Shown in pieces: positions 5,703 through 6,374 of a stretch of 6,374 nt of DNA. Every line of letters begins with the position of its first letter. Within the stretch, counting starts at the first letter, position 1. The DNA is from Candidatus Bipolaricaulota bacterium (GTDB taxonomy: Bacteria; Bipolaricaulota; Bipolaricaulia; M55B111), in contig JAGXLP010000072.1 of assembly GCA_018334615.1 (NCBI GenBank), positions 1 through 6,374 on the forward strand, read 5' to 3'. The notes below the pieces were generated by a model. That model saw only the letters and a program-made list of their open reading frames with translations. It did no database searches and was not told where the DNA came from. The position numbers and the translations under genes were made by a program.

Positions 5703-6329
5703 ATGGAAAAGAACAGAAAAGAATTTGGGAAAAGAGTAAGGCAGCGTCGAAAACAGCTGGGTGTGGGGCTGCGAGAACTCGCCCGGAAAGTAGACATGGA
5801 TTATTCCAACCTCAGTAGAATCGAGCGTGGCCAGCGCCCACCTCCGGACCTAGATCTGGTTATGAAAATAGACGAAGTACTTGAAATCGATCGCGCAGAA
5901 CTCCTTAGTCTTGCGGGTGCCCCCGACGAATTAATAGTGAATGATCAAATAGGAAAGGTACAAAACTGGATTTGTGGGAAGGTAACAGGTAAGTCGGGCA
6001 ATCTAACCGAGGTAGACACGGAAAGTTGGATAATTAGTATCGTTGATGAACCTTCAACCGACGAGGTACTGTTGGGGCTTCGACCTGAAGACATTACATT
6101 GTATATTACCGATGAGGGGTTCTCGAGCAGTAGTGCTCGTAATAGGATCAAGGGGACAATAGTTGGAGTTGAAAAGCATGGAAATTATAACCTTGCGGAG
6201 CTTGATTGTGGAAGTTTTTCCCTGGAAGTGGCAATTACCGATACTTCAGTAGAGTCCATGGATTTGTCCCCCGGGAAGGAAGTGTATGCTGCATTTAAAG
6301 CGACAGCCCCTATAGTTAAGGATTGGTAA
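5703..6329 (+). CDS. XRE-family regulator with C-terminal Mop/TOBE oxyanion-sensing domain
   Basis: Probable tungstate/molybdate-responsive transcription factor, 208 residues. Residues about 8-62 are a Cro/C1-type helix-turn-helix: RQRRKQLGVGLRELARKV, then the recognition region DMDYSNLSRIERGQR. Residues about 85-138 are a beta-rich segment ending in LGLRPEDITLY, a motif normally found in the regulatory part of ABC ATPases. Residues 144-206 form one canonical Mop/TOBE domain: SARNRIKGTI, then SVESMDLSPGKEVYAAFKAT. The whole C-terminal half parallels the WtpC tail encoded next door (SARNxIxGTI, DLxxGK, AAFKATA in both). It therefore looks like a DNA-binding domain joined to an ATPase sensor tail, not a ModE protein, whose DNA-binding domain is of the LysR type. 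One Mop domain per chain implies that the ligand site forms on dimerisation. Start ATG 5703 is supported by an in-frame TAA two codons upstream; the Shine-Dalgarno is weak (GAGTGG, 7-base spacer). Divergent from wtpABC, so it probably represses that operon and perhaps itself. DNA target and ligand are inferred. Confidence 0.88.
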   Translation: MEKNRKEFGKRVRQRRKQLGVGLRELARKVDMDYSNLSRIERGQRPPPDLDLVMKIDEVLEIDRAELLSLAGAPDELIVNDQIGKVQNWICGKVTGKSGNLTEVDTESWIISIVDEPSTDEVLLGLRPEDITLYITDEGFSSSSARNRIKGTIVGVEKHGNYNLAELDCGSFSLEVAITDTSVESMDLSPGKEVYAAFKATAPIVKDW

Positions 6330-6344
6330 AGAGGAGAGATCATC

Positions 6345-6374
6345 TTGCCCAGAAAAGAAAAAGGCCACAGGTAA
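6345..6374 (+). CDS. possible 9-codon mini-ORF with strong ribosome binding site
   Basis: AGGAG at 6332-6336 lies 8 bases before a TTG (6345-6347), directly after the regulator's stop. The frame reads MPRKEKGHR and stops at TAA on the last base of the window. The ribosome binding site is better than the regulator's own. This could be a short leader peptide in a co-transcribed unit, a decayed or frameshifted gene start, or chance purine-rich sequence. The basic MPRKEKGHR start alone does not identify a family. Confidence 0.2.
   Translation: MPRKEKGHR

Noticed and set aside
5703..6329. Calling the regulator ModE
   Set aside because: The N-terminus is a Cro/C1 (XRE) helix-turn-helix, not the LysR-like winged helix of ModE, and only one Mop domain is present.
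1..6374. CRISPR array, tRNA, rRNA, insertion sequence or attachment site
   Set aside because: No repeated units, cloverleaf pattern, transposase motif or flanking direct repeats were seen on either strand.
1..6374. Archaeal host
   Set aside because: WtpA and the nuclease look archaeal in style, but TTGACA-16-TATAAT at wtpA and GAGGGAGG at the exported-protein gene argue for a bacterium; this is a judgement, not proof.

Overview
The window carries five protein genes and one possible mini-ORF. The best-supported unit is a tungstate/molybdate uptake operon, wtpA-wtpB-wtpC, on the minus strand (5511 down to 2662). It faces a divergently transcribed regulator on the plus strand (5703-6329). The regulator joins an XRE-type helix-turn-helix to the same type of C-terminal oxyanion-binding module (TOBE/Mop) found at the end of the transporter's own ATPase. 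The 191 bp between them holds a consensus-perfect sigma70 promoter for wtpA (TTGACA, 16 bp, TATAAT). A 20-bp inverted repeat lies across its -35 box, and a second imperfect dyad sits on the likely -10 of the regulator. The natural reading is a self-contained circuit: the repressor reads cytoplasmic oxyanion and switches uptake, while the ATPase's own TOBE domain may throttle transport directly.

Downstream of wtpC, on the same strand, are two genes with no obvious link to metal uptake. At 2461-1766 there is a 231-residue exported protein of beta-strand-rich, barrel-like composition, with a strong Shine-Dalgarno and a possible promoter of its own. From 1675 to the left edge runs a large open frame (558 codons visible, C-terminus missing). 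Its layout is that of a degenerate SF1-type helicase fused to a RecB/AddB-type PD-(D/E)XK nuclease, most like proteins I associate with haloarchaea. All of 1-1675 is coding. No non-coding stretch reaches 300 bases; the gaps are about 90 bp (1676-1765), 200 bp (2462-2661) and 191 bp (5512-5702). I see no tRNA, rRNA, CRISPR array, transposase or attachment site.

Organism: the sigma70 hexamers and the GGGAGG ribosome binding site point to a bacterium, even though WtpA and the nuclease look archaeal in style. A binding protein without a lipobox plus a barrel-like exported protein fits a two-membrane cell envelope. Tungstate uptake of the Wtp type suggests an anaerobe with tungsto- or molybdo-enzymes. 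A lineage such as Bipolaricaulota/Acetothermia (including the KB1 group) is only a guess from general resemblance; the sequence does not prove it.
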